The notes under the pieces: generated by a model
Seen by the model: only the letters and a program-made list of their open reading frames with translations
The model's database searches: none
What the model was told of the DNA's origin: nothing
From: Dolomedes plantarius
Lineage: Eukaryota; Arthropoda; Arachnida; Araneae; Dolomedidae
Length of the DNA: 64,000 nucleotides
NCBI GenBank assembly: GCA_907164885.2
Contig: OU015490.1
Location: forward strand, 12,264,966 to 12,328,965
Reading direction: 5' to 3'
Shown: one piece after another, positions 20,951 through 32,040 of the stretch
Position numbering within the stretch: position 1 is the first letter of the stretch
Layout: each line of letters begins with the position of its first letter
Program-made: the position numbers and the translations under genes

Positions 20951-22920
20951 ATAAAATGTCTTTATTTTAATTCCTACTGTAAATTATATCCCAATTTTCG
21001 CTGGGCAGCAATGCATATTTGTGGCAGAAAAACAACGTTCAGCATCACATGAAAATCAGTGTTCAGGAAAATTATAGCCATATGAATTACTGTAATTATA
21101 TGATTAATTTACCATAAGATAAATTTATTCTACGCACTGCTTATGTGTAAAAACGTTTTATTTCTTGTTTAATTGTACTATTTCTGTCCCGAAAGGCCTT
21201 TAAATTCCAAATCAGTTTCTTATGTTGTCTGTACTAATATTGACTGCAATTTCTGAGAAACATAAAAAACCGTATTCTGAAATTCGACCGTAAATTATTT
21301 GAAGTTTTTTTTCAACAAAGCTTTTGTCTACCAAAAAATAGCCCTGAACATAACAGAAAAATACGATGTACAGAAAAACTATATCCATATAAATAAAACA
21401 AACTTCAGAGTAAATTTACACAAATAAACTTTAGTTCTACCTATTTCTCGGGAGGAAAGAAATTTGATTTTGGTTTAGTTGTAGTACTTTCAAGTCACGA
21501 AAAAGATTTAAATTTTAAAACCGTTATAAGTTTGACAATCCCTTGAATGTCTGTCTATCTTCTTTCTTTCTCTCTGACTGTCTGTCTGTCTCTCTCTCTA
21601 TCTCCCTCTCTCTCTCTCGTACCAGAGCACACCCACTCAATGAAGAAGAGAGATAGAGATAGGGAGATTCTTATTATTATATTCCTGTATAAATATTTTC
21701 TATAAAAGTTTTTAAACAAAGTGCACGTTTAGATAAAACAACTCGCAACTTCGAAGGAAATGTATTGAACAATTATGCCCTCCTAAATTATAGGAATATA
21801 TCATCAATTACAGGTATATTTTACTGTAAAAACATTCTAATAAAGTTATTCATTCAAACATGTCTTGCTTCTTGTTTAACTGTACTATTTTCACGAGATG
21901 CTCTATATTTTAAAAAAAAATTCTCCTCTATAGTACTTTGTACTGAACAATTATAGCCTTGCAAATTACATTGTTATTTTATAGTAAAAACATTCTACTA
22001 TAGATAACGACCAAACAACTTTTGTTTCTCATTTTTTTGTATCACGAGAACCTTTTATATTTTAAAACATTTTATCCTCTATATTATTCTGTACTGAACA
22101 ATTATAGCCTTATAAATTACAGGGTTATTTTATAGTAAAAACATTCTCCTGCAACCAATGTCCAAACAACTCTTGTTTGTCATTTAGTTTTACTATTTTT
22201 CATGGGAACATTTGTATTTAGAAACCTTTTATCTTTATGTTATATGTACAGAACAATTATAGCCTGACAAATTACACAGGGATTTTATAGTAAAAACTTT
22301 CTACTGTAGCTATTGTCCAAACAACTTTCGATTCTCGTTTAATTGTAGTATTTCTCCTGAGAAAATTTATATTTAAAAGCATTTTCTCCTTCATAATACT
22401 CCGTACTGAATAATTAAAAATCTTCAACTATCAGCCTTGCAAATTACAGGGTTATTTTATAGTAAACAACATTTTACTATAGCTAATGTCCAATCAACTC
22501 TTTTTTCTCATTCAATTGTACTATTTTTCACGGGAACCTTTATATTTAAAAACGTTTTATCTTTATATTTATCTGTACTGAAAATTATAGTGTTAAAAAT
22601 TACAATGGATTTTATAGTAAAAAGTTTCTACTACCACTATTGGCCAAACAACTTTTGTTTTTCCTTTAACTGTATTATTTTTCATGAGAACCTTTATATT
22701 TAAAAACATTTTCTCCTCTATAGTGTTCTGTACTGAATAATTATAGCCTTCTAAATTATAGTGTTAGTATATAACAGGAACATTCTACTATATCTAACAT
22801 TCAAACAAGTCTTGTTTCTCATTTAACAGTACTACTTTTCACAGGAACTTTTACATTTAAAACATCTTCTCCTCTTTTCGGGACCAAGATTGACTGCCAT
22901 TTCAGAGAGAGAAATGCCTA
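20951..22920. repeat. Older satellite field, about 155-bp units
   Basis: A block GTACTGAACAATTATAGCC recurs at 21940, 22091, 22246, 22403, 22575 and 22730, giving spacings of 151, 155, 157, 172 and 155 bp. Shared sub-blocks are GTAAAAACATTCTACTATAG, TTGTTTCTCATTTAATTG, TTTTCACGAGAACC and TTTAAAAACATTTTCTCC. The first part (20951-21720) holds longer, more degenerate units. The last unit ends with ACCAAGATTGACTGCCATTT, the block that marks the 175-bp units at 16698. The two arrays are therefore one family of different age. Confidence 0.8.
21541..21665. repeat. Pyrimidine-rich tract with inverted purine partner
   Basis: TCTGTC/CTCTCT-rich sequence (21541-21620) is followed, after about 30 bases, by AGAAGAGAGATAGAGATAGG. 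The two can pair imperfectly. Confidence 0.75.
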
Positions 22921-23515
22921 TTCTTAAATTCCCGCTACACAGTGATACCCCATCAATTTACACCTGACCTCGCAGCGCTGATTCATTCAATGGCCTCAAA
23001 AACGTGATCGATATCCCGAAAGACTTACTTTACGTTTTTCAACGGCGATGAATGTCAATCCATCAACTTTGACACGCACTTCTTCGAAATTCTCGATCAA
23101 TCAGCCGCAGATATTTTTAATGCTGAAAAGATTTGCGCCTACAAAGGTATTACTAGGTAAATGGTTCAGATTTCATAACCATAAAGGTGAAAGGCTCTGT
23201 AATAAAAGTTGTGGATTTTGCAATAGAAGAGGAACTATTTCTTATGTCGCAATGCCAGTTAAATATAGCAGTAAAATTATTACTCGCATTCAATATTATT
23301 TTCGTATAGAAAAAGTTTAACGACTGTACTCTGCATATAAGGTAACCAAGGATTCAAAAATTCGACATTTGTATTTAATAAATATAAACATTGTGGGAGA
23401 AACTGCGATTTTTTTTTAATGTCATACATTTATTTTTTTTCCTTTTAAAGATAATATATTGTTTTACTTATATTTTTCTCAAAATTAGTTCTATAATTTT
23501 TCGAAGGTGCTAACT
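22921..23515. other. Unassigned spacer
   Basis: A 90-codon open frame at 23048-23320 (+) has a CNKSCGFCNRRG cysteine cluster but no family I recognise. I do not call it a gene. Confidence 0.4.
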
Positions 23516-23539
23516 CCCCCCCCCCCCCCCCCCCCCCCC
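23516..23539. repeat. Poly-C tract of 24
   Basis: An uninterrupted run of C just left of the snap-back transposon. Confidence 0.95.
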
Positions 23540-23660
23540 ACATAATACAGGGTGTCCGGGCTAAAGGTATCCAAAAGGCATGACTTAATTTTACGGAACT
23601 ACCGATTAGAATTTTTAAGAAAATATTTATATAGAAAGAACATCTTACCAAGTTTTAATC

Positions 23661-23791
23661 TCAATGATATAGTTCTATCATAGTATCATAGATTTCAATG
23701 TGTTCACCGTTTGTAGCACAACTATCGTCTAAATGGTAATCCAGTTCTCTCCAAGTGTTCCATAGCATATCAGGAGTTATTAGACTTTTTT
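23661..23791 (-). pseudogene. Transposase C-terminal remnant, left arm
   Basis: Minus-strand mirror of the right-arm frame. It reads ITPDMLWNTWRELDYHLDDS, then CATNGEHIEIYD, and ends in TGA at 23661-23663. It differs from the right arm at several residues, so the arms have diverged since duplication. Confidence 0.8.
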
Positions 23792-23843
23792 GCTTGGGGA
23801 TTCATTAAAAAAATCCGTTGTGTATAAACAAAAAATTTAAACT

Positions 23844-24005
23844 ATGGATGAGATTAAGAAGCGCATCATTCAAGCAATTCGTGTAATAACTCCTGATATG
23901 CTACGAAACACTTGGAGAGAACATGATTACCATTTAAACGTTTGTCGTGCTACAAAAGGTGCACACATCGAAATCTACGATACTATGATCAAAGTATATG
24001 ATTGA
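23844..24005 (+). pseudogene. Transposase C-terminal remnant, right arm
   Basis: A 53-codon frame opens MDEIKKRIIQAIRVITPDML and continues to WREHDYHLNVCRATKGAHIE. Its terminal WRE-DYRLDVCRATxGAHIE pattern matches C-termini of a mariner-related transposase group in arthropods, recognised from memory. It has no catalytic residues. The first part lies in the loop and the rest in the right arm. Confidence 0.8.
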
Positions 24006-24120
24006 TATTAAACTTTGGTGAGGTGTTCTTTCTATTTAAATAGTTTTTTAAAAATTCTAATGGGTAGTTCCGTAAAAATAAGTAATGACTTTTGGATACC
24101 TTTAGCCCGGAGACCCTGTA

Positions 24121-24585
24121 TACGTATTGTCATATGTTTTGGAAGTGTTCTATATACTTTTTCTTCGTGTCAAGTGGTACTATAACGAATATCTACCTTC
24201 AACCGATTCCGAAATGTGGTTGCAAAAACGGCCTAAATTCAAACTACCGAGTAACCGCGGGATACTGGGAATTCATCTTTTACAAGGCCACAAGATTTAA
24301 CGCGAAAAAATAGATACCGTGAAGATCACATAATTTTTCTTGTTATTGATTTATAACTACGATGCCTGCAGAATGTGTATAACACTACATAACAAATTTG
24401 AACATTTTTCTGTCCTTTAGATGAAACTATGTGATTATGTTTAAACGAAAGATACTTGATTCATATATCAAAACCAAAATGGTCCATGACGTATCGTTTT
24501 AGTAGGAGACCCACTTCTCATATTTAAAAATTGGTTACAGAGAAATGTAACAGAGGCTTGATTATAGAAAACACAAACGCTAAAA
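24121..24585. other. AT-rich spacer
   Basis: Nothing recognised. A 73-codon open frame here has no domain. Confidence 0.5.
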
Positions 24586-24586
24586 T

Positions 24587-26180
24587 GATCATTTTTTGTC
24601 GTTTCCTCTTGTCGACATCGTTAGTATGTCCCTGATAACAGACCAGCAGTATTCAGCTAGAATACTTTCATTCCATCGTCCACTGAAACACTTTGCAAAC
24701 ATGGAGATGTCATGGTGAAACCTTTCCCCATTGTGGCGTCACTGTAAGTAGGTAAGGCGATTCTCTCTGAGGCGTTGCTAACAATTACTACTATGGGATC
24801 CATAACAAAGAAAGACAGAGTTCTTATTAAAAAGACGAATGTCAATTCTCTCAATACAAAAACTCAACGAGGACATTTATTTACAAACAAATTTAACATT
24901 AAAACAGTGCAACATATTCAATTAAACCCCGTGCAGATTCACAACGTACGGAGCCTAAAACACACATCTGCACAGGCCGAGTTCTCTAGCGTCTCTCTTC
25001 AATGTCTGGAATTTCAGACGGGGTGGAGGGGCCGGAAGATTATCTGCTGACAGCCTTCTTAGACGCCGAAATTTATTACATTGCAGAAACGTTAAGATGA
25101 CAGCTTTACTGGCTGCATCTGTGGGGAAAAACGTTTTTTAATTCCCCCACGTGTTCCGAACTGGTGGAACCGAGCAACACATTCCTTGAAAAATACGCAG
25201 CTGTGTTTCAAGCTCTTGTGGGGTCTCGGGAAAAAATAAGACACCATGTTCATCATGCTCATCACTGATTGAGCCAAGATTTTGAGGAAAGAAGTCCAGA
25301 TGTTAGTCCAAAAAGGTGTAGTTTTAAAGACATATTACAACCTATAACAGGAAAGCATTTCACCATGTCACCAACAAGATGTTCATAATTTTCAGCATTC
25401 TCATTTCCAAGGATAGGTGAGCACATTGATTTGAATGCCAGCCAGGCCTCTTTTTCTACTTGTGACAGTTTATTTTCAAATTCTTCATCATAAAAGACTG
25501 ATTTAATTTGTGGGCCAATAAGAACCCCTTCTTTTACATTTGTCTCACTTAAATTTATGAATTTGTTCCTGAGATACAAGAAATCCACTCCTTCTCTGTA
25601 CAGAGCTTTTACAAACATTTTCCTCAAACCGAGTTTAATGTGCAGTGGTGGAAGAAAGACACATTGCGGATTCACAAGTGGTTCATTTGATATTTGTTTG
25701 GTGCCAGGAATTAAGTTTTTTCTTTGAGTCCTCTGTTTATGGATGTAGTGATTTTTTTCTGTCTTGACTGTCCCATTCGCAGAGAAAGCAACAGAATTTA
25801 GTATATCCCTGCTGCTTGCCTTTAATATCGTAATGACTTTCAAATCTCCATAAATGTGCCATTTGAATGTAGTGTACTCAATTAACTTCAGCATAGCACT
25901 CAGTACAGCATAATTTCGTTAGTTTCCTTTGTATTTGTAGAATGTGCTACAGGAACAGACGAACAAACATTTCCTAATGTGGAGGAGCACTGCTTTGAAA
26001 CTATGTTTGGACAAGTCAATAAACAGGCGCCACTCTGCTGGATTATGTTAATGTCCCAATGCCTGAAATGGTCATTCACATCACAGGAATTTACAATATC
26101 TTCTTTCTACGCAAAATAGTCTACAAAATGGCTCTGTCGTCTTCTAAATAAACTTATATTGTGTAGCGGCGCTTTCCGTT
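24587..26180 (-). pseudogene. Unnamed repetitive protein family, copy 1
   Basis: Minus strand, degenerate. From the 5' side: EWRLFIDLSKHSFKAVLLHI (near 26010), then an open 210-codon frame at 25262-25894. That frame holds WHIYGDLKVI, a KNHYIHKQRTQRKNLIPGTK block, VFLPPLHIKLGL, EGVLIGPQIK and a GCNMSLKLH block. Next is HLDFFPQNLGSISDEH in another frame near 25270. About 500 bp of unrelated sequence intervenes, and then HNGERFHHDISMFAKCFSGR followed by WNESILAEYCW (about 24730-24640) completes the family pattern. I know this family as abundant, unnamed proteins in arthropod and cnidarian repeats, and I know of no assigned function. A second copy lies at 42070-43255. Frameshifts and the insertion make it non-functional. 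Confidence 0.75.
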
Positions 26181-27335
26181 ACAGTATAGATTTCCATTGC
26201 TAAAATGTGGATTTTGGGGAAAAGGGTGCGTGGTAAACAAAAAATAAATACCGATTCGTTATTTTGAGCCAAAAATATACAAAAAACACGCATTTTCATC
26301 TGAAGGACATTTTTCATGTTAAACCGTGTAATTACTGAAGAGATATTGAATTACTTTTTTTTTAATGAGTTTCCAACAAATTCACTTTTCCGTTCCAATT
26401 CTCTGTAGGCTCTTTTTGCAAAAGTCTCAAAGAAATCTTACGAGGAGTATAAAGATAAACTGACGTAAATCTTATTAAGAATAAAAAAAAGATATAAATA
26501 TGAATATTAACAGGTAGAACAAAGAAAACGAGAAAAGATGATGGTTTGTAAGGGAGATTTCACAGTTTCCAATTTAGATAAAACGGTGTTCTTCAAAAAA
26601 CCTCTCCAGAAGCTTCCATTATATGTTACTTTAAAGTATTTTTATTTTAAACTTTTAGTGAGTTTAATATATTTGAGCTCAGGTTTTCGACTAGCAATTT
26701 AGTTAAATGTGTATCACCTAGCTTTGAGATTTATTCATGGCAGTAGATACAAGTTTTAAGACTGTGAAATAAAATTCAATAAGAAAAATTATTTTTGTTT
26801 GCAAAGTAACCCTTATTGCTTCCTCTTTTCCAGAGCATTAATAGTAACGACTTATGCATCCTCTTTAATTATGAAGATTTTGAACATTTTACTGAGATTT
26901 TAAAATAATTTAGACACATGTATTAAAAATTATTGCAGTTTTTGATTAACTGAATGACAATAAAATTTTAAGTATTAATAAACAATGCACCGCCTGGAAA
27001 TATTAAACCTATTTTTTAAACAAATCCGGGAAGTAAAAAAAAATGTTTTCTTTCCCGTGCTATTGTTTTAAATGATATGATTATTACCTATTTTTCAATC
27101 TTGAGAAACAAAAAAATTCGTTTTAAAGCACATTTAAATAAAATTAACCCAAAAAACTGAAAAACATATCTGTTAAATATAGAATTGATAATAAGTTTAA
27201 TTAAGGTAATTAATATAATAATATTATAAATTTAGTAAAATATAATTTTATATTATTATAATACTTTCTCACTGTTAACTGTCTAAGTATTTGAGACGTA
27301 TATTTTCATCACATTCTTTCAACTTGAAAAGTGTT
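26181..27335. other. AT-rich intergenic sequence
   Basis: No gene, terminal repeat or tandem structure recognised. Confidence 0.5.
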
Positions 27336-27889
27336 TCTGACATATTATAGGTTTAATAATCGCAAACAAGCCCACTGTGCGGGCGAATTATATAAAATTG
27401 AAGACTTAAGAATTACAGGTAGTTCATTTTGATACTATGATTTTATTAATGACACTACTACCAGTCCAGTACGCCGTTGTCCAGTTAGCTCCCCTCACAC
27501 AGAAGATAAACGTCTTAGACCTATGAGATCCAAACTCCGAGTGCGTACTTGTCAAGACCCCACAAACGTAAAAAACCCGTGATAGCATGTGACACTTATC
27601 ACCTGATGATCCCAGGAGCGCCGGCCGAATGAATCATCGACCATGTGATGTCCACTGCAGGCTACCTGAAAAGCGCGTACTAGCAATAAATCTTGGAGCA
27701 GCATGTTGCGACTGTCCTTGAAACCCTGCTCTTCGAAAACAACAAAACTTCCCGAACGGGGAGCTCAGTATAGCCATGGTAGTGGAGCATTATTTTTTTT
27801 AAACCCCGAATGCCTGAAAATTGCTAGAAGTTCTTGAATGGCTTTAATTACGTTAACTAGGCTAATTAATTGGGTATTCTTTAGATTTG

Positions 27890-27890
<1 letters not shown>
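27336..27890 (-). repeat. LTR-like dispersed repeat R2, copy 2
   Basis: Reverse-complement match to 14960-15655. Minus-strand blocks include AGTACGCGCTTTTCAGGTAG, TGCAGTGGACATCACATGGT, CATGCTATCACGGGTTTTTT, TTTGTGGGGTCTTGA and ATTCGCCCGCACAGTGGGCT. A (TA)n array begins two bases past its right edge (27892). No coding content. Confidence 0.7.

Positions 27891-27891
<1 letters not shown>

Positions 27892-27954
<63 letters not shown>
27892..27954. repeat. (TA)n microsatellite
   Basis: About 28 pure TA units bordering repeat R2 copy 2. Confidence 0.95.
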
Positions 27955-27957
<3 letters not shown>

Positions 27958-28096
27958 TATAGACAAATAAAAATAATGCAAGCAATTAAGCATAGTTTCA
28001 ATTTTAAATATTTTTAAAACAAAGTTTTTCACATATTTTTATAATGATAAGTAAATAATATATAAAGACACATTTAAGGATAAAAACTGCCATTGT

Positions 28097-28205
28097 ATGT
28101 TGTTGTTGTTGTGGCTTATGCCCCTTGACCGACAGTTTATTAGATCAAGTCCATGAAGGGTTTTGGGGAGAATAGTACGCGACCGGTTTACTATCATTGT
28201 GTTAA
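28097..28205 (-). mobile_element. SINE S1 3' fragment
   Basis: TGTTGTTGTTGTTGTGGCTT then ATGCCCCTTGACCGACA is the reverse complement of the (CAA)n-tailed 3' end of the SINE at 49514-49876. Only the tail region is present. Confidence 0.7.
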
Positions 28206-30429
28206 ATGTGTTTAAATGAGTCAGAGAAATTATTAGGGTTTGAAATGGTAGAAATATTTATGTATAGTTTCTCAGTAATTTTAGTGTTAGCGGTTAAAAT
28301 CTTTTACTTTAATAATCTAAATATACATTTCACAAGGATTGGAAAAGTAACTTTTCCCACGTGTCGTTAAATAACACTTTTCAGGTACCGATTCTGATCT
28401 GACGTAAAATTTATTTTAGCGATTCATGCTATAAATCTTAAATTAATCTCAAGTTGCGCAGTATTTAAATATACGCGGACCTGAAAATCCTAGCTATAAT
28501 TTAGGTATGATAATTTTTCAGCCATTCATATTATGAAGAGAGAAATTGCCAAAGCCAGTTCCATGTTAATTATCTTCTTCAGAAGTTTCTTTAATATGAA
28601 CACTCATTAGCCAGATTTAATCTTGAACTTAATCACAGTTATAACTGTTCTGCTTCAGCGTTCATTAGCTTTTGGGCCTTGAGTGCATTTTATCAATCGC
28701 CTAATCTAAATAATTTCTCTGTACCTCATTTCTATAACTAATGGATCTCATGCTATGCAGATTCATAATTAAATTTGCTCCTCGGTGGGGTTCTTAAACA
28801 TTTGTGATCCATTTCCCCAGGGCAAGCACGACTGTTCTGTAAAATTTTGAGATCAGGTAAATATTGCGACTGATTTTTTTCTTCTAATTATAATTAATAA
28901 AGCAGTAAAATTCGAAGGATTTTTTCGGAATGAATAACTTTCTTCAAACAATGCATATTTTGTGTTTCTACTTCCCAAAATATGTGGTCGAAGGTTTTCG
29001 GCATTATCAAAATTCTTGATTAGTTATAATAAAATTTGAATTTAAGTAATGAGTAGGGTTCATTTTGTAAAATTTTAAGATCCCATTTACATTGAAATAG
29101 GTTTATTTTCTATGAAGCATCACAGATTTTTAGATTAACACTAGAAAGACGGCTGCCGTCATTTTGACGGTTTCGGACATGCTATTGACAGCTATGTCTG
29201 TATTTGTGTCCTCAGGCTTCTGAAATTTTATGACTTTTTCTAATTTTACGCGAAATATGTACACACATTTACAAAATTATATTCGATAGTAAAGAGGGCA
29301 AAAGGAGCGAAAAAGGCAAAAAGCTTATTGCTTAGACATTGACATTTTTTATTATACTAGCTTCATACAGCGAAGTTTCTCTGAAATGCATAATATATAT
29401 TCCAGGTTACATTGAAAATACTTTTCGAAACTATATTGGGACGTTAGAAACATGATGAACTCTATAAGAACTATTTACACCCATACGTGGCCATCTTTAT
29501 TCACTGATAAACATTGTATTTATTTTCTTGTTCTTGTTATATATTTTATTGTTACTTGTTCTTGTTTTTTGTTTTATTGTGCCCTGCCCCTTGCTTGTTT
29601 ATGTTGCCTGTAATTTGTATGGATTGTTTTTCAAACATAGCCATATGAAAAAAAAATAAAAAAATTATTGCGTTAAAATTTTTTTAAATTTTAACGCAAT
29701 TTTAATTAAATGTGCTTTTTTAATGAAATTTTTTAAAATTTCATTATGCATTAAGGTACCCGTACACCTTTGGAGGTGATTTTTTGAAATTTTTTGAATT
29801 TTGACTTTTTATCTATTTTTTATAATGATATTTAAGTTAAAACTTGAAAAAATATATAAAAAATTTAGCTTTCACATTAAAATAATTTTTTCAGGGGGGA
29901 AAAGCTGGAAAAAATTGGTGAAAATTTGACATTCTACAATACATGATAACTCAAAAACAAACAAATATATTTCCATTTTATAAATTGTAGAATGAAGATA
30001 ATAATATTCTGTTGCGAATAGACTATTCTCAAGATCAAACTATCTGTATCTCAGAGTTTGTAGCACGTAAAGTACTGATGTTCATAAAAATCACTAAAAA
30101 TTCATTGTCACTTGCAGTTTATACCAATGTAAACAAAAAACTAATCAATCTACAATCATGAGCATACTATATTCCCTTTATCAATATGTATAGATAAAGT
30201 ATGCAAAATTTTAAGGCATTTTAAGAGTAAATTTTTATAATAGGATATATTGCGTTAAGAAAAATAATAAAAAAAATTCATTTTGAGAAATCGCCAAAAA
30301 TAATTCTTACACTAAAATGACAGTTCAAATCTTTCTAAAGAAATTTACTATAAACTTAGATAACACAATTTACGATCATATAGTAAAATAAAATAGCGGT
30401 ATTAAGTCTCGTGAAATATTTTAAAACAT
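28206..30429. other. Long AT-rich spacer
   Basis: No gene recognised. At 29135 TTAACACTAGAAAGACGGCT resembles a piggyBac end next to TTAA, but no partner end is clear. Two adjacent short hairpins lie at 29667-29746 and are listed separately. Confidence 0.45.
29667..29746. repeat. Two adjacent AT hairpins
   Basis: Hairpin 1: a perfect 15-bp stem (29667-29681 with 29686-29700) and a TTTT loop, starting ATTGCGTTAAAATTT. Hairpin 2: a perfect 12-bp stem (29721-29732 with 29735-29746) and a 2-base loop, starting TAATGAAATTTT. Confidence 0.9.
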
Positions 30430-30830
30430 TGTCTTTCTTTATTGAGGCACAGAGTTATGCCACAGAGTTATTTTATAGTGCCCGATCAGACTGTCCAACA
30501 TGTCTACACCACCCATATGCTTGTTATGGTGTTTTACTACAGCTGGACAGTCAATGCTAACTTTCGTTTTAATCTTTCTCTCGTATCTGTCTATTTTCTC
30601 TACTGAGTTAACTCCGACGTATGTTGATAGAAACATGATGTTTCTGTTGTCTTTCCATGAAATATTTGAAATTTCTATATTATCATGAAATGTGACATAT
30701 TCCTCACTTGTGCCTCAAGGTTGTTTTGACATCTATTTATCATTAGTGAGCTTTCATCCTGGAACACGATTTCGTTTAACTGTACCAATGCTGAAAATAT
30801 CCTGTTTATCCATATAATATTGAAGTTCGG
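30430..30830 (-). pseudogene. piggyBac transposase fragment
   Basis: Minus strand. Upstream, in broken frame, VKRNRVPG-like and KLTNDK stretches are readable (30740-30830). Downstream the 65-codon open part (30439-30636) reads IDCPAVVKHHNKHMGGVDML then DSLIGHYKI. In piggyBac-family transposases this NKHMGGVDxLD segment carries one of the three catalytic Asp residues. The rest of the gene is missing, and matching ends are not identified. Confidence 0.85.
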
Positions 30831-31669
30831 GAGAATTATAGTAATTATCAAAATATAATTAGTAGTTCTTATTTATAGGAATGCTTCTGCAAAATCGTAC
30901 CACAATATTACTTGAAGCTCCGAGATCAACTTCTTCAGGCAATCTTTTCCTTGGGTCATGCTCACAAACAGTGTAAATTTCAAAATTAGAGGCATAACCA
31001 GTTGTACGGCAAAGAATTGATATTGTCGACAGAATTCAATAGTGATCCCCTCAATGCATAAAGATGCACATATGAATCATACCTATTACTGTGCAAAACA
31101 TAAATATAAAATTGCTCAAATTGAAAAATATCATAACGTGTGATTAGACTTATCTTGCAGCTATACACTGAATATTTTTTCCTTTGTTTAATACTCTTTT
31201 TCCGTTTATAAATACAGCTTTCCCACGTGGAATTCTAAAAATCATTCAAACAACAGAATAGCTAAACATAAAGACATAAAATTGCGAATGTGCTGCCGTT
31301 TACTAGCAAAAATAAGTGATAAAAGGTAGTTCGGATTGAGGCAAATACGGTAAGCTATGCAGTAGCGGCAAATATTAAATATTTTGGTTTCAGCTTAGTC
31401 GAAAATGGTATGATTCATATATGACTCACCATGCAGTGTAGGGCTAGGCAAGGATAGGTGTTCGTTATGCTAGGATAGGTTCCTACGTTTTGAAACTGTT
31501 TTTGAAACTTTTTATAATTTATGGTGAGTTAAAATAAATGCTAATAGTCAACCTTTCGAGTCATCCATCCAACCTTCCGGTCTAAAACCCCATAAAGGGA
31601 AATAGGATAACCAGCATTTGTAATATATATAAATAACTTAGCGATCGTAGCCTCAAGGTGTTAGTTTAA
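30831..31669. other. AT-rich spacer
   Basis: Nothing recognised besides general AT richness. Confidence 0.5.
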
Positions 31670-32036
31670 CCCTCTAAAGGCCGGAACCGGCCTAGCTGGC
31701 CGAACATTGAGAAGACCACACGGCCAGCCAAAATTCTCATAGATTGCCTCCCACCTAGTGGCTGGTAGGTGGTCATTCTACCAACTGTTCGACGTAACCA
31801 CACAGTCGTTTTGTTATCTGTTCGATCGTCTTTTATTGCCTAGAACCGATCCCTGAGTACTTTACGACCTGATGTTGATAGAGGGGACTACTGATAGTGG
31901 GGCCGCACCCCACCGTAACAAATTTCAGTATAATTGCCAGGATATTCTGTCGGGGAAGGGAAAGCCACTTCTACTTCTCGGCCGGAACGGTCTTTTGGGG
32001 AGTAAGCTGCAAAATGGGCCTTTGGTCGACAGAGGG
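31670..32036. mobile_element. piggyBac-type MITE
   Basis: A 367-bp segment between TTAA at 31666-31669 and TTAA at 32037-32040. Ends are CCCTCTAAAGGCC and, inward from the right, CCCTCTGTCGACC, with the first six bases identical. The left end continues into GGCCGGAACCGGCC, a perfect inverted repeat around AA. It is GC-richer than its surroundings and has no coding capacity. Confidence 0.6.
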
Positions 32037-32040
32037 TTAA

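Larger units (their letters stand above)
23548..24118. mobile_element. Snap-back Tc1/mariner derivative
   Basis: Two arms in inverted orientation, 23548-23791 and 23884-24118, flank a loop of 92 bp. Ends are CAGGGTGTCCGGGCTAAAGG and, inward from the right, CAGGGTCTCCGGGCTAAAGG, with TA flanks at 23546-23547 and 24119-24120. Both arms contain the same transposase C-terminus, so the element is two 3' ends joined tail-to-tail with the rest lost. Confidence 0.9.

Noticed and set aside
29340..29370. Reverse-strand Helitron 3' end (ACTAGCTTCATACAGCGAAG)
   Set aside because: It resembles a CTAGT end with CTTCG nearby, but the hairpin is poor and no 5' TC end or body homology to the 8.5-kb element is visible.
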